64,000 nt of DNA, taken from CAVRJC01 sp963721435 (GTDB taxonomy: Bacteria; Actinomycetota; Acidimicrobiia; IMCC26256; DASPTH01). How positions within the stretch are numbered: the stretch's first letter is position 1; the number at the start of each line of letters is the position of its first letter. Below the pieces are notes generated by a model, which saw only the letters and a list, made by a program, of their open reading frames with translations, was not told where the DNA came from and did no database searches. Both the position numbers and the translations under genes were made by a program. The stretch is from NCBI GenBank assembly GCA_963721435.1, contig CAVRJC010000005.1, forward strand, positions 186,001 to 250,000. The letters are read 5' to 3'. Shown one piece after another: positions 8,868 to 19,381 of this stretch.

Positions 8868-9797
8868 GTGGACTCGGCGACGCACGCGATCGAGGTCGCC
8901 GAGCTCGAGAAGCGCTACGCCGACACCAGAGCCGTCGACGGCATCACGCTCTCGATCCCGGCCGGAGAGGTCTTCGGGCTGTTGGGCCCGAACGGCGCGG
9001 GCAAGACGACGACCGTCGAGATCCTCGAGGGCTACCGCCGGGCCGACGCGGGCGAGGTGCGGGTCCTCGGACTCGATCCCTGGGCCGACGGCCCGCGCCT
9101 GCGGCCGCAGATCGGCGTCATGCTCCAGAGCGGCGGGCTCTACCCGGGGCTGAAGCCGCTCGAGGCCCTGCGCCTCTTCGCCTCCTACTACGACGACCCC
9201 GACGACCCCGAGCGGCTGCTCCGCCTCGTGGGGCTCGAGGACTCGGTCGGCACGATGGTCCGGCGGATGTCGGGCGGCCAGCAGCAACGGCTGTCGCTCG
9301 CCCTCGCGCTGGTCGGCCGACCGGCGCTGGTGTTCCTCGACGAACCGACCGCGGGCATGGACCCGCACGCGCGGGCCACGACCTGGTCGATGATCCGGGA
9401 GCTGCGCAACGCCGGCGCGACGGTTGTGCTCACCACGCACGCGATGGACGAGGCCGAGCATCTCTGCGACCAGGTCGCGATCATCGACCACGGGCGCATC
9501 GTCGCGAGCGGGTCCCCGGTCGAGCTCACCACGACCGCGACCGTCGCCGAGACCACGTTCGCGGCTGCGCCCGGCTTGGCCGTCGCCGCGCTCGCGTCGG
9601 CGCTCGGGCTTCCCGACGGCACGGTGCGAGAGCGCGGCGCAGGTGACTACGTCGTCGACACCCCCGCGACACCCGAGCTCGTCGCGTGCCTGACCGCGTG
9701 GCTGCGCGACCAGCACGTGCTCATCAGCGAGCTCCGCGCCGGCCGTCGCTCCCTCGAAGACGTGTTCCTCCGGCTCACGGGGGAGGGGCGCTCGTGA
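8868..9797 (+). CDS. ABC transporter ATP-binding protein (ABC-2 exporter type)
   Basis: 309 aa. Walker A GPNGAGKTT, signature MSGGQQQR, Walker B ALVFLDEPTAGMD and the switch His in VVLTTHAMDEAEH are all present. The C-terminal 80 residues form the accessory domain seen in drug or lipid exporters of the DrrA/NodI type. The GTG at 8868 gives the only start without a long N-terminal tail. The permease start overlaps the stop by 4 nt (GTGA), so the two are translationally coupled. Confidence 0.88.
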   Translation: MDSATHAIEVAELEKRYADTRAVDGITLSIPAGEVFGLLGPNGAGKTTTVEILEGYRRADAGEVRVLGLDPWADGPRLRPQIGVMLQSGGLYPGLKPLEALRLFASYYDDPDDPERLLRLVGLEDSVGTMVRRMSGGQQQRLSLALALVGRPALVFLDEPTAGMDPHARATTWSMIRELRNAGATVVLTTHAMDEAEHLCDQVAIIDHGRIVASGSPVELTTTATVAETTFAAAPGLAVAALASALGLPDGTVRERGAGDYVVDTPATPELVACLTAWLRDQHVLISELRAGRRSLEDVFLRLTGEGRS

Positions 9798-10528
9798 AGG
9801 CAGCCGCGGTCCGCGCCCAAGCGCGCGTCGAGACCATGCTCACGTTGCGGCGCGGCGAGAGCCTCCTCGTCACGCTCGTGATCCCCCTCGGTGTCCTCGT
9901 GTTCTTCACCAAGGTCGACGCGGTGAACACCACCTTGAAGGACCCCGTCGACTTCCTCGTTCCGGGCGTGCTCGCGCTGGCGGTGATGGCCAGCGCGATG
10001 GTGAGCCTCGGCATCGCGACCGGGTACGAGCGGCACTACGGCGTGCTGAAGCGCCTCGGGTCCACGCCGCTTTCGCGCGCGGGCCTCCTCACCGCCAAGA
10101 CCCTCAACGTGCTCGTGCTCGAGGTCATCCAGGCGGCCGCGATCATCATCACCGGGCTCGCGCTCGGATGGAGCACGTCGTCGCCGCGGGTGCTGCTCGC
10201 GCTCGCGCTCCTGCTCGTCGGGACGGTCGCGTTCGCGGGCATCGGGATGCTGATGGCGGGCACGTTGCGCGCCGAGGCGAACCTCGCGCTCGCCAACGGC
10301 CTCTTCCTCGTGTTGTTGTTCCTCGGCGGCATGGCGTACCCGCTCGATCGTCTCCCCGACGCGCTCCAGGTGTTCGCCAAGGCGCTCCCTGCGGCGGCCC
10401 TCTCCGAGACCGTGCGCGCCGCGCTGAACAGCAGCCTCTCGTTCCCGGTCGAGGAGCTCGTCGTGCTGATCGTGTGGGCGATCGGCGCACCGCTGCTGGC
10501 GGCGCGCTTCTTCACCTGGGAGGAGTAG
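9794..10528 (+). CDS. ABC-2 type transporter permease
   Basis: 244 aa with about six hydrophobic helices (for example LLVTLVIPLGVLVFF, VPGVLALAVMASAMVSLGIA, LANGLFLVLLFLGG), the usual topology for an ABC-2 permease. It partners the ATPase encoded immediately upstream; the substrate is unknown. The stretch GYERHYGVLKRLGSTPLSR is a family hallmark. Its 3' end overlaps the convergent thioredoxin gene by 17 bp. Confidence 0.85.
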   Translation: MKAAAVRAQARVETMLTLRRGESLLVTLVIPLGVLVFFTKVDAVNTTLKDPVDFLVPGVLALAVMASAMVSLGIATGYERHYGVLKRLGSTPLSRAGLLTAKTLNVLVLEVIQAAAIIITGLALGWSTSSPRVLLALALLLVGTVAFAGIGMLMAGTLRAEANLALANGLFLVLLFLGGMAYPLDRLPDALQVFAKALPAAALSETVRAALNSSLSFPVEELVVLIVWAIGAPLLAARFFTWEE

Positions 10529-11154
10529 TCGGAGTCGTCGTCGCGGTGGCGGGCGCGAGGATCTTCGCGAGCTCGGCGTCGAGCTCACTCTTGGAGAGCA
10601 ACGTGAGCGGCGCGTTGACGCGAACCGTCAGGGTCCCGTCGCGGTTCACGAACATCGTCTGGGGGATCGGCCGCACGCCGTACTCCTTCGCGACCGCGCC
10701 GCCCGAGTCGTTCAGCATGGGCCAGGTCGCCCGCTTCTTCTTGATGAACGACCGCGCCTCGGACGGGATGGTGTCCTCGGTGATGCCGAGAACCTCGATG
10801 CCGGGATTCTCGTCGGCCAGCGACTGCAGGAACGGGAACTCCTTGCGGCACGGCGTGCACCACGAGGCCCAGAAGTTGATCAGGACGGGCTTGCCGCGCA
10901 GGTCGGCCAGCCGCACGGTCTTGCCGTCGAGCGTCTTCAGCTCGAAGTCGGGCGCGGGCTGCCCGACCTCCGCCACGTTGACCTTGCCGCGCCTGCGGGG
11001 TGCTCTGATCGGTGTTGTCACTCCCGTCGATCACGACGAACGTCACCACGCCGACGATCGCGACCACGACCGCCGCGATCACCACCAGCACCGCGCGCGA
11101 GCGGCGCGGCGGCTCAGAGAGACTGGACGATGGTGTCGATGGCAATGGCGGCAA
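10512..11154 (-). CDS. TlpA-like membrane-anchored thioredoxin (frame broken near 10995)
   Basis: The body (GQPAPDFELKTLDGKTVRL, then FWASWCTPCRKEFP with the CxxC active site) lies in one frame. The N-terminal anchor (AVLVVIAAVVVAIVGVVTFV) is in another, joined near 10990-11000 if one base is removed. The whole is a roughly 210-aa extracytoplasmic thiol-disulfide oxidoreductase. A TTG at 11154 is the first candidate start; it overlaps the ctaB 3' end by 41 nt. Lying directly after ctaB on the same strand, it may help cytochrome oxidase or cytochrome c assembly, which is inference. Confidence 0.78.
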
Positions 11155-12049
11155 ACAGGAGAGCGAGATAGGTGTTCGACATCGTGAAGAAGCGGATGGC
11201 GCGTTCCGGCGTGTAGCCGCGGAAGAGACGAAGCGACTGCACGATGAACACGACCCCGAGCGCGGCCGCCGACCCGATGTAGATCACGCCGACATCCGAG
11301 ACCGCGGGGAGCACGAGCGTGACCGCGACGACGACGAACGAGTAGACGACGATCTCCTTCAGCGCGCGCGGGATCCCCTTCGCGACCGGCAGCATCGGGA
11401 TCCCCGCGGCCTTGTAGTCGTCGAAGTACTTGAGCGACAGCGCCCAGAAGTGTGGCGGTGTCCAGAAGAACACGATGGCGAACATCACCCACGCCGCCGC
11501 GGCGAGGTTGTTGGTGACCGATGCCCACCCGACGAGGACCGGGACGGCGCCCGCGGCGCCGCCGATCACGATGTTCTGCGGGCTGCGTGGCTTCAACCAG
11601 ATCGTGTAGACGAAGACGTAGAACAGCATGGCGCCGACCGCGAGCGAGGCCGACAGCAGGTTCACCGTCGACCACAGCAGCGCGAACGCGCCGGCCTCCA
11701 GCAGCAGCCCGAACCCGAGCGCGGCATCGGGCGCGACGGCGCCGGTCGGGAGCGGCCGGTTGCGGGTACGGCCCATCACCTGGTCGCGGTCGCGCTCGAT
11801 CCAGCAGTTGATGGTGTTGGCGCCACCCGCGGCGAGCGCCCCGCCGATCAGCACGTAGGCGATGAGATCGAGCGACGGCAGCTCACCGGCGGCCAGGATC
11901 ATCGCGGGCACCGTGGTGACGAGAAGCAGCTCGATGACGCGCGGCTTGGTGAGGAGGAAGTAGGCCTTGGCGACCGCGTACGCCCGCTTCAGCCGTCCGT
12001 CGGACGCGACGGAGGCGGTAGGCCCAGCGAGCTCCGAGGTGTCGGCCAC
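11114..12049 (-). CDS. ctaB: Protoheme IX farnesyltransferase
   Basis: 311 aa. UbiA-type prenyltransferase that adds a farnesyl group to heme B, giving heme O, in the membrane. About nine helices are present. Catalytic Asp-rich motifs: NCWIERDRDQVMGRT in the first loop and the later SLKYFDDYKAAG. The GTG start at 12049 is 7 nt after a TAGATT hexamer, which rules out the much longer upstream frame. Works with CtaA at the start of the window. The downstream TlpA-like gene overlaps it. Confidence 0.92.
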   Translation of the reverse strand: MADTSELAGPTASVASDGRLKRAYAVAKAYFLLTKPRVIELLLVTTVPAMILAAGELPSLDLIAYVLIGGALAAGGANTINCWIERDRDQVMGRTRNRPLPTGAVAPDAALGFGLLLEAGAFALLWSTVNLLSASLAVGAMLFYVFVYTIWLKPRSPQNIVIGGAAGAVPVLVGWASVTNNLAAAAWVMFAIVFFWTPPHFWALSLKYFDDYKAAGIPMLPVAKGIPRALKEIVVYSFVVVAVTLVLPAVSDVGVIYIGSAAALGVVFIVQSLRLFRGYTPERAIRFFTMSNTYLALLFAAIAIDTIVQSL

Positions 12050-12056
12050 CGCGGCG

Positions 12057-12062
12057 AATCTA
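12057..12062 (-). promoter_or_regulatory. -10 hexamer TAGATT of leaderless ctaB
   Basis: Read on the minus strand, TAGATT lies 7 nt before the ctaB GTG. Confidence 0.5.
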
Positions 12063-12140
12063 GCCGTGGGCCGTTGCAGGCCACGAAGCCGGTCGTGCGG
12101 CAGGGGCCCCGCGGCAGGGTGGCTCGAGGAGCGCGGGCAG

Positions 12141-12146
12141 TAACCT
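12141..12146 (+). promoter_or_regulatory. -10 hexamer TAACCT of leaderless groES-like gene
   Basis: TAACCT is 6 nt before the ATG at 12153. Together with the ctaB hexamer it makes the 103-bp gap a divergent promoter region. Confidence 0.5.
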
Positions 12147-12152
12147 CCGCCC

Positions 12153-12509
12153 ATGCCTGATCGCACGTCGTTCACGTCCGACGCCGCGCGGGAAGACCTG
12201 AAGCAGTCGATCCGCATGACCGCCGACCGCCTGCTGGTCGTGCCGTCGGAGGAGGCGGGCGACCGCAAGAGCCGGGGCGGCATCCTCATCCCCGCGACCG
12301 CGGCCCAGAACCGCCGACTCGTGTGGGCGGAGGTGATCGCCGTGGGCCCGACCGTGCGCAACGTGAGCGAGCACGACCGCGTGCTGTTCTCACCGGAGGC
12401 AGGGTACGAAGTGGAGATTCGCGGCGAGGAGTACCTCATCCTGCGCGAACGCGACATCCACGCAGTGGCCTCCGCACGCGAAGACGGGCAGACCGGCCTC
12501 TACCTCTAG
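12153..12509 (+). CDS. GroES-like co-chaperonin family protein
   Basis: 118 aa with a Cpn10 fold signature: MTADRLLVVPSEE, GGILIPATA (the mobile-loop end), VWAEVIAVGPTVRN and VLFSPEAGYEVEIRGEEYLIL. It has a 20-residue N-terminal extension and lacks a neighbouring groEL. Such paralogous, groEL-less GroES proteins are common in Acidimicrobiia-like genomes, and their partner is uncertain. It starts leaderless, divergent from ctaB. Confidence 0.8.
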   Translation: MPDRTSFTSDAAREDLKQSIRMTADRLLVVPSEEAGDRKSRGGILIPATAAQNRRLVWAEVIAVGPTVRNVSEHDRVLFSPEAGYEVEIRGEEYLILRERDIHAVASAREDGQTGLYL

Positions 12510-12527
12510 GCAGCGGTCGCGACCGAG

Positions 12528-13314
12528 CTACGAGGTCGTCGGCGCCTTGCGGGTGATCTCGACCGGTTCTGCGGCGGGATGCGCGACTGGCGGGAAGTCG
12601 GATGCCGCGAACCGGGCGTCGAGGTACACCACGACCTGGCCGTGCAGCTTCTTGCCGAGCGTCTTGCGCAGCTCCGCCTCGCAGTGAGCGGTAGACCGGC
12701 TCCTTCCCGGTGAAGGCCTCGGGCTCCTCGGTGCACCACCAGGCGAAGTCGTCGCCACCTTCACCCCACCCGGAGCGCCCGAACTCGGTGAGGGTCGAGA
12801 TCACCGTGCCGTCTTCCTGATCCTCGTCGACCCGCCGGAGCGGGAGCTGCCAGCAGATCTCGGGCTTCACCTCGCTGTGGTGCCGGCCCGTGTTCATGGC
12901 GTGCAGATGGAGCGCGCATCCCGGCCCCGCGGCGAAATCGACCCGGTTGAGGAAGATGCACGCGTCCTTGACCACCCGGGTGTGCCACTCTCGGTTGCCG
13001 TCTTCGTCCCGGCCCATCTTCTTGTAGATGCCCTTGGCCCGGCCGTTCTTCGCGAACTGCCACTCGTCGTCGCTCAACTCCGCCGCGATCTGTGCGACGT
13101 GATCGCGATCGTCGATGTCCGCGAAGTACGCGCCGTACGAGCAGCAACCGAGCACGAGCTCCGGCGCCTTCTGATCGAGCACGCCCTGGCACCCCGCGCC
13201 GAAGATGCACTGCCACGACGACAGGAGGAACGTCACGTCGAGCTGCCAGATCCGACCCTCTTCCTCGGGGTCGGCGAACGTCACCCACTCCCGGCTCGCG
13301 CGTGGCATCGACAT
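12528..13314 (-). CDS. Cysteine-rich protein, YkgJ/DUF3109-like (frame broken near 12689)
   Basis: ATG 13314 with a clear AGAGGAG ribosome site. About 260 aa with Cys in WQCIFGAGCQG, GCCSYGAYF, DACIFLNR, GPGCALHLH, PEICWQLP and WWCTEEPEAF, consistent with a metal-binding cysteine cluster. The last 50 residues (AHCEAELRKTLGKKLHG onward) are in another frame; deleting one base at about 12689 joins GKEPVY to AHCEAEL. The function of such proteins is unknown. Family resemblance is from cysteine pattern only, so the label is tentative. Divergent from glcD. Confidence 0.55.
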
Positions 13315-13362
13315 CGACTCCTCTGCTATCAGCTGCGCCGAGCGTAGCGAGGCCGCTCTAGT

Positions 13363-14800
13363 GTGCAGCGCATCGACGGTTTCGACACGCTGCTCCATGA
13401 TCTGCGATCGTCACTCGATTCCGATCGAGTGCGCGCAGAACCACTCGAGCTCGCGCTCTACTCGCGCGACGCAGGCGTCGCGCGCGGCCGCGCGGCCGCG
13501 GTGTGCTTCCCGCGCAGCGGTGACGAAGTCGCGGCAGTGGTGCGGGTGGCTGCACGCCACGATCGGCCGTTCGTGGTGCGAGGGAGTGGTACCGGCCTCG
13601 CGGGCGGCGCGACTCCCGTCGACGACCCCGTCGTCATCGTCACCACACAGCTCAACCGCATTCTCGAGATCGATGCCGAGGAGCGGATCGCGTGGGTGGA
13701 GCCGGGCGTGCTCAACCTCGATCTCACGCGCGCGGTCGCCCATCTCGGGCTGCACTACGCGCCCGATCCGTCGTCGCAGCAGGCGTGCACGATCGGCGGC
13801 AACGTCGCCACCAACGCCGGCGGGCCTCATTGCCTCGCTTCGGGCGTCACCGCGACGCACGTGCGCGCGCTCGACGTCGTGCTCGCCGACGGGTCGGTCG
13901 CGCGCCTCGGGGGCCTCGAGCCCGATCAGCCGGGCTACGACCTGCGCGGGTGCTTCGTCGGCAGCGAAGGAACCATGGGCATCGCGACCGCGATCGCGGT
14001 GCGACTGCTGCCCGACGCCGCCTGCGCTGCGCACGATGCTGCTCGACTTCACCGCCATCGAGGACGCCGCCGCCACCGTCAGCGGGATCATCGCGGCCGG
14101 GATCGTTCCCGCTGCGCTCGAGATGATGGACGCCGAGATCACGCGTGCGGTCGAGGACTTCGTCGGCGCCGGGTACCCGCGTGACGCCGCGGCGGTGCTG
14201 CTCGTCGAGCTCGACGGTCTGCCGGGCGGCGTCGACCACGAGAGTGACGCGGTGGCGCGCGTCGGCCGCGAGCACGGCGCCCGCACCGTGCGGGTCGCCG
14301 CCGACGACGCCGAGCGCGCGCTGCTCTGGAAGGGGCGCAAGTCGGCCTTCGGGGCGATCGCGCGGCTCGCGCCGAACTACTACCTGCACGACGCGGTGGT
14401 GCCGCGCACGAAGCTCGTCCCGGTGCTGCAGCAGGTCTACGCGATCGCCCGCGAGCAACGGCTCACGATGATGAACGTGTTCCACGCCGGCGACGGCAAC
14501 CTGCATCCCCTCATCGTGTTCGACGGGCGCGAGCCCGGTGTCTGGGAACGCGTGTACCGGGCCGGCGACGAGATCCTCGCCGCGTGCGTCGCCGCCGGGG
14601 GCGTGCTCTCCGGTGAGCACGGCATCGGGTTGGAGAAGCGCGAGGCGATGCCACTCATCTTCAGCCCCGCCGATCTCGATGCGCAGGCACGGTTGCGCGA
14701 CGCATTCGATCCGTCGGGCCGCGCCAACCCGCAGAAGGTGCTCCCGAGCGGCAGCCGCTGCGGCGAGATGCAGCGCGTCCCCGAAGGTGCGTGGATCTGA
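13363..14800 (+). CDS. glcD: Glycolate oxidase FAD subunit GlcD (frame broken near 14020)
   Basis: FAD-linked oxidase subunit for glycolate or D-lactate. N-terminal PCMH FAD domain: VRGSGTGLAGGATP, IGGNVATNAGG and FVGSEGTMG. C-terminal domain: FHAGDGNLHP and GEHGIGLEK, which supply substrate and flavin contacts. The halves lie in different frames; removing one base near 14020 restores DAPALRTMLLDF. The total is then about 478 aa, normal for GlcD. The stop overlaps the glcE ATG (TGATG), so the three subunits form an operon. Confidence 0.88.
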
Positions 14801-15800
14801 TGGCCGTGACCACCGCGGTCGACGAGCTCGCGGAAGCCGTCCGCGCGGCCGACGCCGTCGTCGCGGTCGGCGGCCGGACGCAATGGGAAGTGGGCAACCC
14901 GCCGCGCGCGGAGGCAGCCGTTGTCCGTGCGCCCGCCGGTGTCATCACGTACGAGCCCGCGGACCTCACCGTCACCGTCGGCGCCGGGACCACCGAGGCC
15001 GAGCTGGCCGCGGTGCTCGGCGAGCATGCGCAGGAGTGCGCGCTCGATCCCCGCTCGGATCGCGCCACCGTCGGCGGCATGGTCGCGACGGGCCTCTCGG
15101 GATACCGCCGTCTGCGCCACGGGCCACTGCGCGACCGCGTCCTCGAAGTGCGTTTCGTCAACGCCGACGGCAACGTCGTGAAGGGCGGCGGCCCCACGGT
15201 CAAGAACGTCAGTGGCTTCGACATCCCGCGGCTCGCTCGTCGGATCCCTCGGCACCATCGGCGTGCTCACCCAGGTCACGCTCCGCTGCCAGCCCGTCGA
15301 CCGCGTGAGCGAGTGGAGCTCGACCACCGAAGACCCGCTCACGGTCCTGCGGCGCGGCTACCGGCCTTCGTGCGTGCTGTGGGACGGCCGGGAGACCCGC
15401 GTGCTGGTGGAAGGCGTCGCCGCCGACGTCGAGGCCGAGCGTGTGGCGATGGGCACGACAGGGCGGCAGCGCCGCTCCCGAGTTCCCGGACGGTGCCCAC
15501 CGCGGCCGGATCTCGGTCCGGCCCTCCGCGCTCGCCGCGCTCTCGCCCACGCTCGACCGCGCGTGCGTGCGCTGGCTCGCCGAGGTGGGCGTCGGCACGG
15601 TGCACGTCGCCGCCGACACGGAAGCCGACCTCCTCGCCGCGCGCGTCGCCGCGGAGGACGCGGGTGGATGGCTGCTGCGCGAAGCGGGTGCACCCGGGCT
15701 CGACGGGTTCGGTGCGGCGTTCCCGAATCCGGCGCTGCAGGAGCGCATCCGCGCCACGTTCGACCCGACGGGCAAGTTCTCCCGGGGTCCGGCCGAATGA
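14800..15800 (+). CDS. glcE: Glycolate oxidase FAD-binding subunit GlcE (two frame breaks)
   Basis: Starts at ATG 14800, overlapping the glcD stop. FAD-domain motifs: VTVGAGTTEAELAAVL, ATVGGMVATGLSGYRRLRHG and VKNVSGFDIPRL. The frame is broken near 15235, where one extra base separates DIPRL from LVGSLGTIGVLTQ. It breaks again near 15464, between VAMGTTG and GSAAPEFPDG. With both repaired the protein is about 333 aa, ending in FDPTGKFSRGPAE. GlcE has a second, degenerate FAD domain in the glycolate oxidase complex. Confidence 0.82.
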
Positions 15801-15816
15801 AGACGGCGGGCTGACG

Positions 15817-17052
15817 ATGGCAGAGTTGCTCGAGCACCATGCACCAGTCGCGCCCCGCCCGCGCGGCGTGCTGCCGGTCGACGAGGACGAGCTGGTCGCG
15901 TGTGTCGCGTGCGGGCTCTGCCTCCCGCACTGCCCGACCTACCGGGTGTCCGGGCTGGAATCGGAGTCGCCGCGCGGACGCATCGCGGCGATGCGCGAGG
16001 TCGAGCTCGAGGGCGCGCCCGTCGACGCCGCGTTCATCGCGTCGATGGAGACATGCGTGCAGTGCCGCGGCTGTGAAGCGGCGTGCCCGTCGTCGGTGCC
16101 GTTCGGGCACCTCATGGAGGGAACGCGCGAATTGCTCGCCGAACGCGCGGCGGAGAACCGGTCGTGGTTCCGGCGCGTCGCAGAGTGGTTGGGCTTCGCG
16201 GTCGTCCTGCCACGCCATCGACTGCTCATCGCCCTGACGTGGATCACGCTTGTCGGTCAGCGGCTGCATCTCGTTCCCCGTCGCTTCGGGCTCCCGCGCC
16301 TGTCGGCGCGATCGCTGCGTGAGTCGCTGCACGTCGACGAGCGCGGCGACGCAGTGCTGTTCCCCGGGTGCGTGATGGACGCGTGGCAGCGCGACGTGCA
16401 CCGGGCCGCGCTCACCGTCATGCGCGCCGCCGGTGCGCACCCCACCCTTCCTGGATCCGGCGCCGACTGCTGTGGCGCGCTCCACGCGCACGCCGGGAGG
16501 ATCTCCGAGGCTCGCCGGCTCGCGCGCCGCGTGATCCGCTCGATGCCCGGTGACGCTCCCGTGGTGGTCGACAGCGCGGGCTGCGGCGCGGCCATGAAGG
16601 ACTACGGCCGTCTGCTCGGCACACGCGAGGCCATCGCGTTCTCGGCCCGCGTGCAGGATTTCTCGGAATGGCTCGCCACGCAGCCACCACTGCCGCTGCG
16701 CGACACCGAGGTGGTCCTGGTGGTGCAGGACCCGTGCCACTTGCGCCACGTCCAGCACGCGCAAGGTTTCGTGCGCAGCGTCTTGAGTCCCGCGTACCGC
16801 CTGCGCGACACCGACGACGACGGCCTGTGCTGCGGTGCCGGCGGTGCGTACGCAGTGCTGCAACCGGGCCTCGCCGGTGAGATCCGAGAGCGCAAGGTGC
16901 ACGCCATCCGCCGCGCCGCGCGTGACACGCGCGATGCCCCGATCGTCGTGTCCGCCAACCCCGGCTGTGCGATGCACCTCGGCGCGGCCGGGCTCACCGT
17001 CCGCCACCCCGCAGAGTTGATCGCCCAAGCCTTGGAGGACAACGGTGCTTGA
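15817..17052 (+). CDS. glcF: Glycolate oxidase iron-sulfur subunit GlcF
   Basis: 411 aa. Two [4Fe-4S] motifs at the N-terminus (CVACGLCLPHC...P and CVQCRGCEAACP) are followed by two CCG-type domains (GADCCGALHAHAG; DDGLCCGAGGAY), as in GlcF and heterodisulfide reductase subunits. It passes electrons from glycolate to the quinone pool. ATG 15817, 16 nt after glcE. The frame is intact. The downstream 68-aa gene overlaps by 8 nt. Confidence 0.9.
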   Translation: MAELLEHHAPVAPRPRGVLPVDEDELVACVACGLCLPHCPTYRVSGLESESPRGRIAAMREVELEGAPVDAAFIASMETCVQCRGCEAACPSSVPFGHLMEGTRELLAERAAENRSWFRRVAEWLGFAVVLPRHRLLIALTWITLVGQRLHLVPRRFGLPRLSARSLRESLHVDERGDAVLFPGCVMDAWQRDVHRAALTVMRAAGAHPTLPGSGADCCGALHAHAGRISEARRLARRVIRSMPGDAPVVVDSAGCGAAMKDYGRLLGTREAIAFSARVQDFSEWLATQPPLPLRDTEVVLVVQDPCHLRHVQHAQGFVRSVLSPAYRLRDTDDDGLCCGAGGAYAVLQPGLAGEIRERKVHAIRRAARDTRDAPIVVSANPGCAMHLGAAGLTVRHPAELIAQALEDNGA

Positions 17053-17251
17053 AGCGGAAGCGATCGTCGAGCGACTGCAGGCGATCGAGGAAGACCTGCG
17101 CGATCTCGCCTACGAGCGCTTGCGGGTCGCGGCCGAAGACGGTGACCCCACCGCCGCCGCCGACGAGCGGCGGGTGCTGCAGGCCCGGCGCGCGATCGAA
17201 CGCGCCATCAACGCACTCGTTGGGAGCGAAAGGGAGCCCAGTGACGACTGA
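17045..17251 (+). CDS. Small coiled-coil protein (68 aa)
   Basis: GTG at 17045 inside the last codons of glcF. 68 aa, charged, with heptad-like Leu/Ile/Ala spacing (EAIVERLQAIEEDLRDLAYERL, seen in parts) predicting one helical hairpin; no Cys and no membrane segment. The overlap with glcF suggests coupled translation and co-expression. Function unknown; it is reported because length, composition and overlap fit a real gene. Confidence 0.5.
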   Translation: MLEAEAIVERLQAIEEDLRDLAYERLRVAAEDGDPTAAADERRVLQARRAIERAINALVGSEREPSDD

Positions 17252-17292
17252 GCAGGTCGAACGGGGCCCGCGAGCCTCGAGCGACCCAGAAA

Positions 17293-18327
<1,035 letters not shown>

Positions 18328-18330
18328 TGG

Positions 18331-19356
18331 TCAGATGCCGAGCAGTGGCTTCGCCAGCTCGCGCAGTGACTGCTCCGGCCGGGCGCCGAGGTGGCTGATG
18401 ACCTCGGCGGCGGCGCACGCGCCGAGGCGGCCCGCGGTGCCGAGGTCGTACCCGTGCGTGAGGCCGTAGAGGAAGCCTGCAGCGAAGAGATCCCCGGCCC
18501 CGGTGGTGTCGACCACCGCCGGCGCCGGATGCGCGTCGACGACGTGGATCTCGTCGCGCGCCACGATCACCGCACCCTTCTCGCTCCGCGTGAGCGCGGC
18601 GATCTCGCAATGGTGCTGGACACGCTGCAACGCGTCGTCGAAGGAGTCGACTTCGTACAGCGACGTGATCTCGACCTCGTTGGCGAACAGCACGTCGATG
18701 TCGTGCTCGATCAGGTCGAGGAATTCCTCCCGGTGCCGCTCGACACAGAAGCCGTCCGACAAGGTGAACGCGACACGGTTCCCGGCATCGTGCGCGGCGC
18801 GGGCCGCTTGCCGGAATGCGTCCTTGGCCTCCGGCTCGTCCCAGAGGTACCCCTCGAGGAACAGCACCTGCGCCCGCGCGATCAAGTCGTGGTCGAGGTC
18901 GTCGGGGCCCAGCTGCGCGGACGCGCCGAGGAACGTGTTCAGGGTGCGCTGCGCGTCCGGCGTCACGATGATGAGGCAGCGCCCGGTGGGAGCGCCGTCG
19001 GCCTCCGGGCCCGGCGCCGGCGCGGTGGTGAACTCGACGCCGGCGGCACGGATGTCGTGCCCGAACACCGCACCCAGTTGATCGTCGCTGACCCGGCCCA
19101 CGAATGCCGCGGTGCCACCGAACGACACGACACCCACCATCGAGTTCGCGGCCGAACCGCCGGAGATCTCGCGACCGGGGCCCATCGCGGCGTACAGCGT
19201 CTCGGCCCGCTCCGTGTCGATCAGTGTCATCGCGCCCCGCACGAGATCGTGCTTGACGACGAAGTCGTCCGACTCGTTCGACAGGACGTCGACGAGCGCG
19301 TTCCCGATCCCCACCACGTCGAGGCGTTGCGATGCCACGGTGCTCTCCTCACTCAT
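18331..19356 (-). CDS. PfkB-family sugar/nucleoside kinase (adenosine-kinase-like)
   Basis: 341 aa ribokinase-fold kinase. N-terminal VVGIGNALVDVLS, substrate-site GGSAANSM, and the C-terminal PfkB signature DTTGAGDLFAAGFLYG with the catalytic Asp. NEVEITSLY is typical of adenosine-kinase-like members, so adenosine or a related nucleoside is the best guess. ATG 19356, 25 nt after fbiC on the same strand. Confidence 0.83.
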   Translation of the reverse strand: MSEESTVASQRLDVVGIGNALVDVLSNESDDFVVKHDLVRGAMTLIDTERAETLYAAMGPGREISGGSAANSMVGVVSFGGTAAFVGRVSDDQLGAVFGHDIRAAGVEFTTAPAPGPEADGAPTGRCLIIVTPDAQRTLNTFLGASAQLGPDDLDHDLIARAQVLFLEGYLWDEPEAKDAFRQAARAAHDAGNRVAFTLSDGFCVERHREEFLDLIEHDIDVLFANEVEITSLYEVDSFDDALQRVQHHCEIAALTRSEKGAVIVARDEIHVVDAHPAPAVVDTTGAGDLFAAGFLYGLTHGYDLGTAGRLGACAAAEVISHLGARPEQSLRELAKPLLGI

Positions 19357-19381
19357 GCGGCCCGACCCACGGACCACTGGC

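Noticed and set aside
11012..12160. Long plus-strand frame opposite ctaB and the thioredoxin gene
   Set aside because: Low-complexity Arg/Asp/His-rich translation typical of antisense frames in GC-rich DNA; no domain pattern.
14800..17052. A 750-residue GlcE-GlcF fusion protein in one frame
   Set aside because: The middle part of that frame is out-of-frame translation; GlcE continues in two other frames and stops at 15800 before a separate GlcF start.
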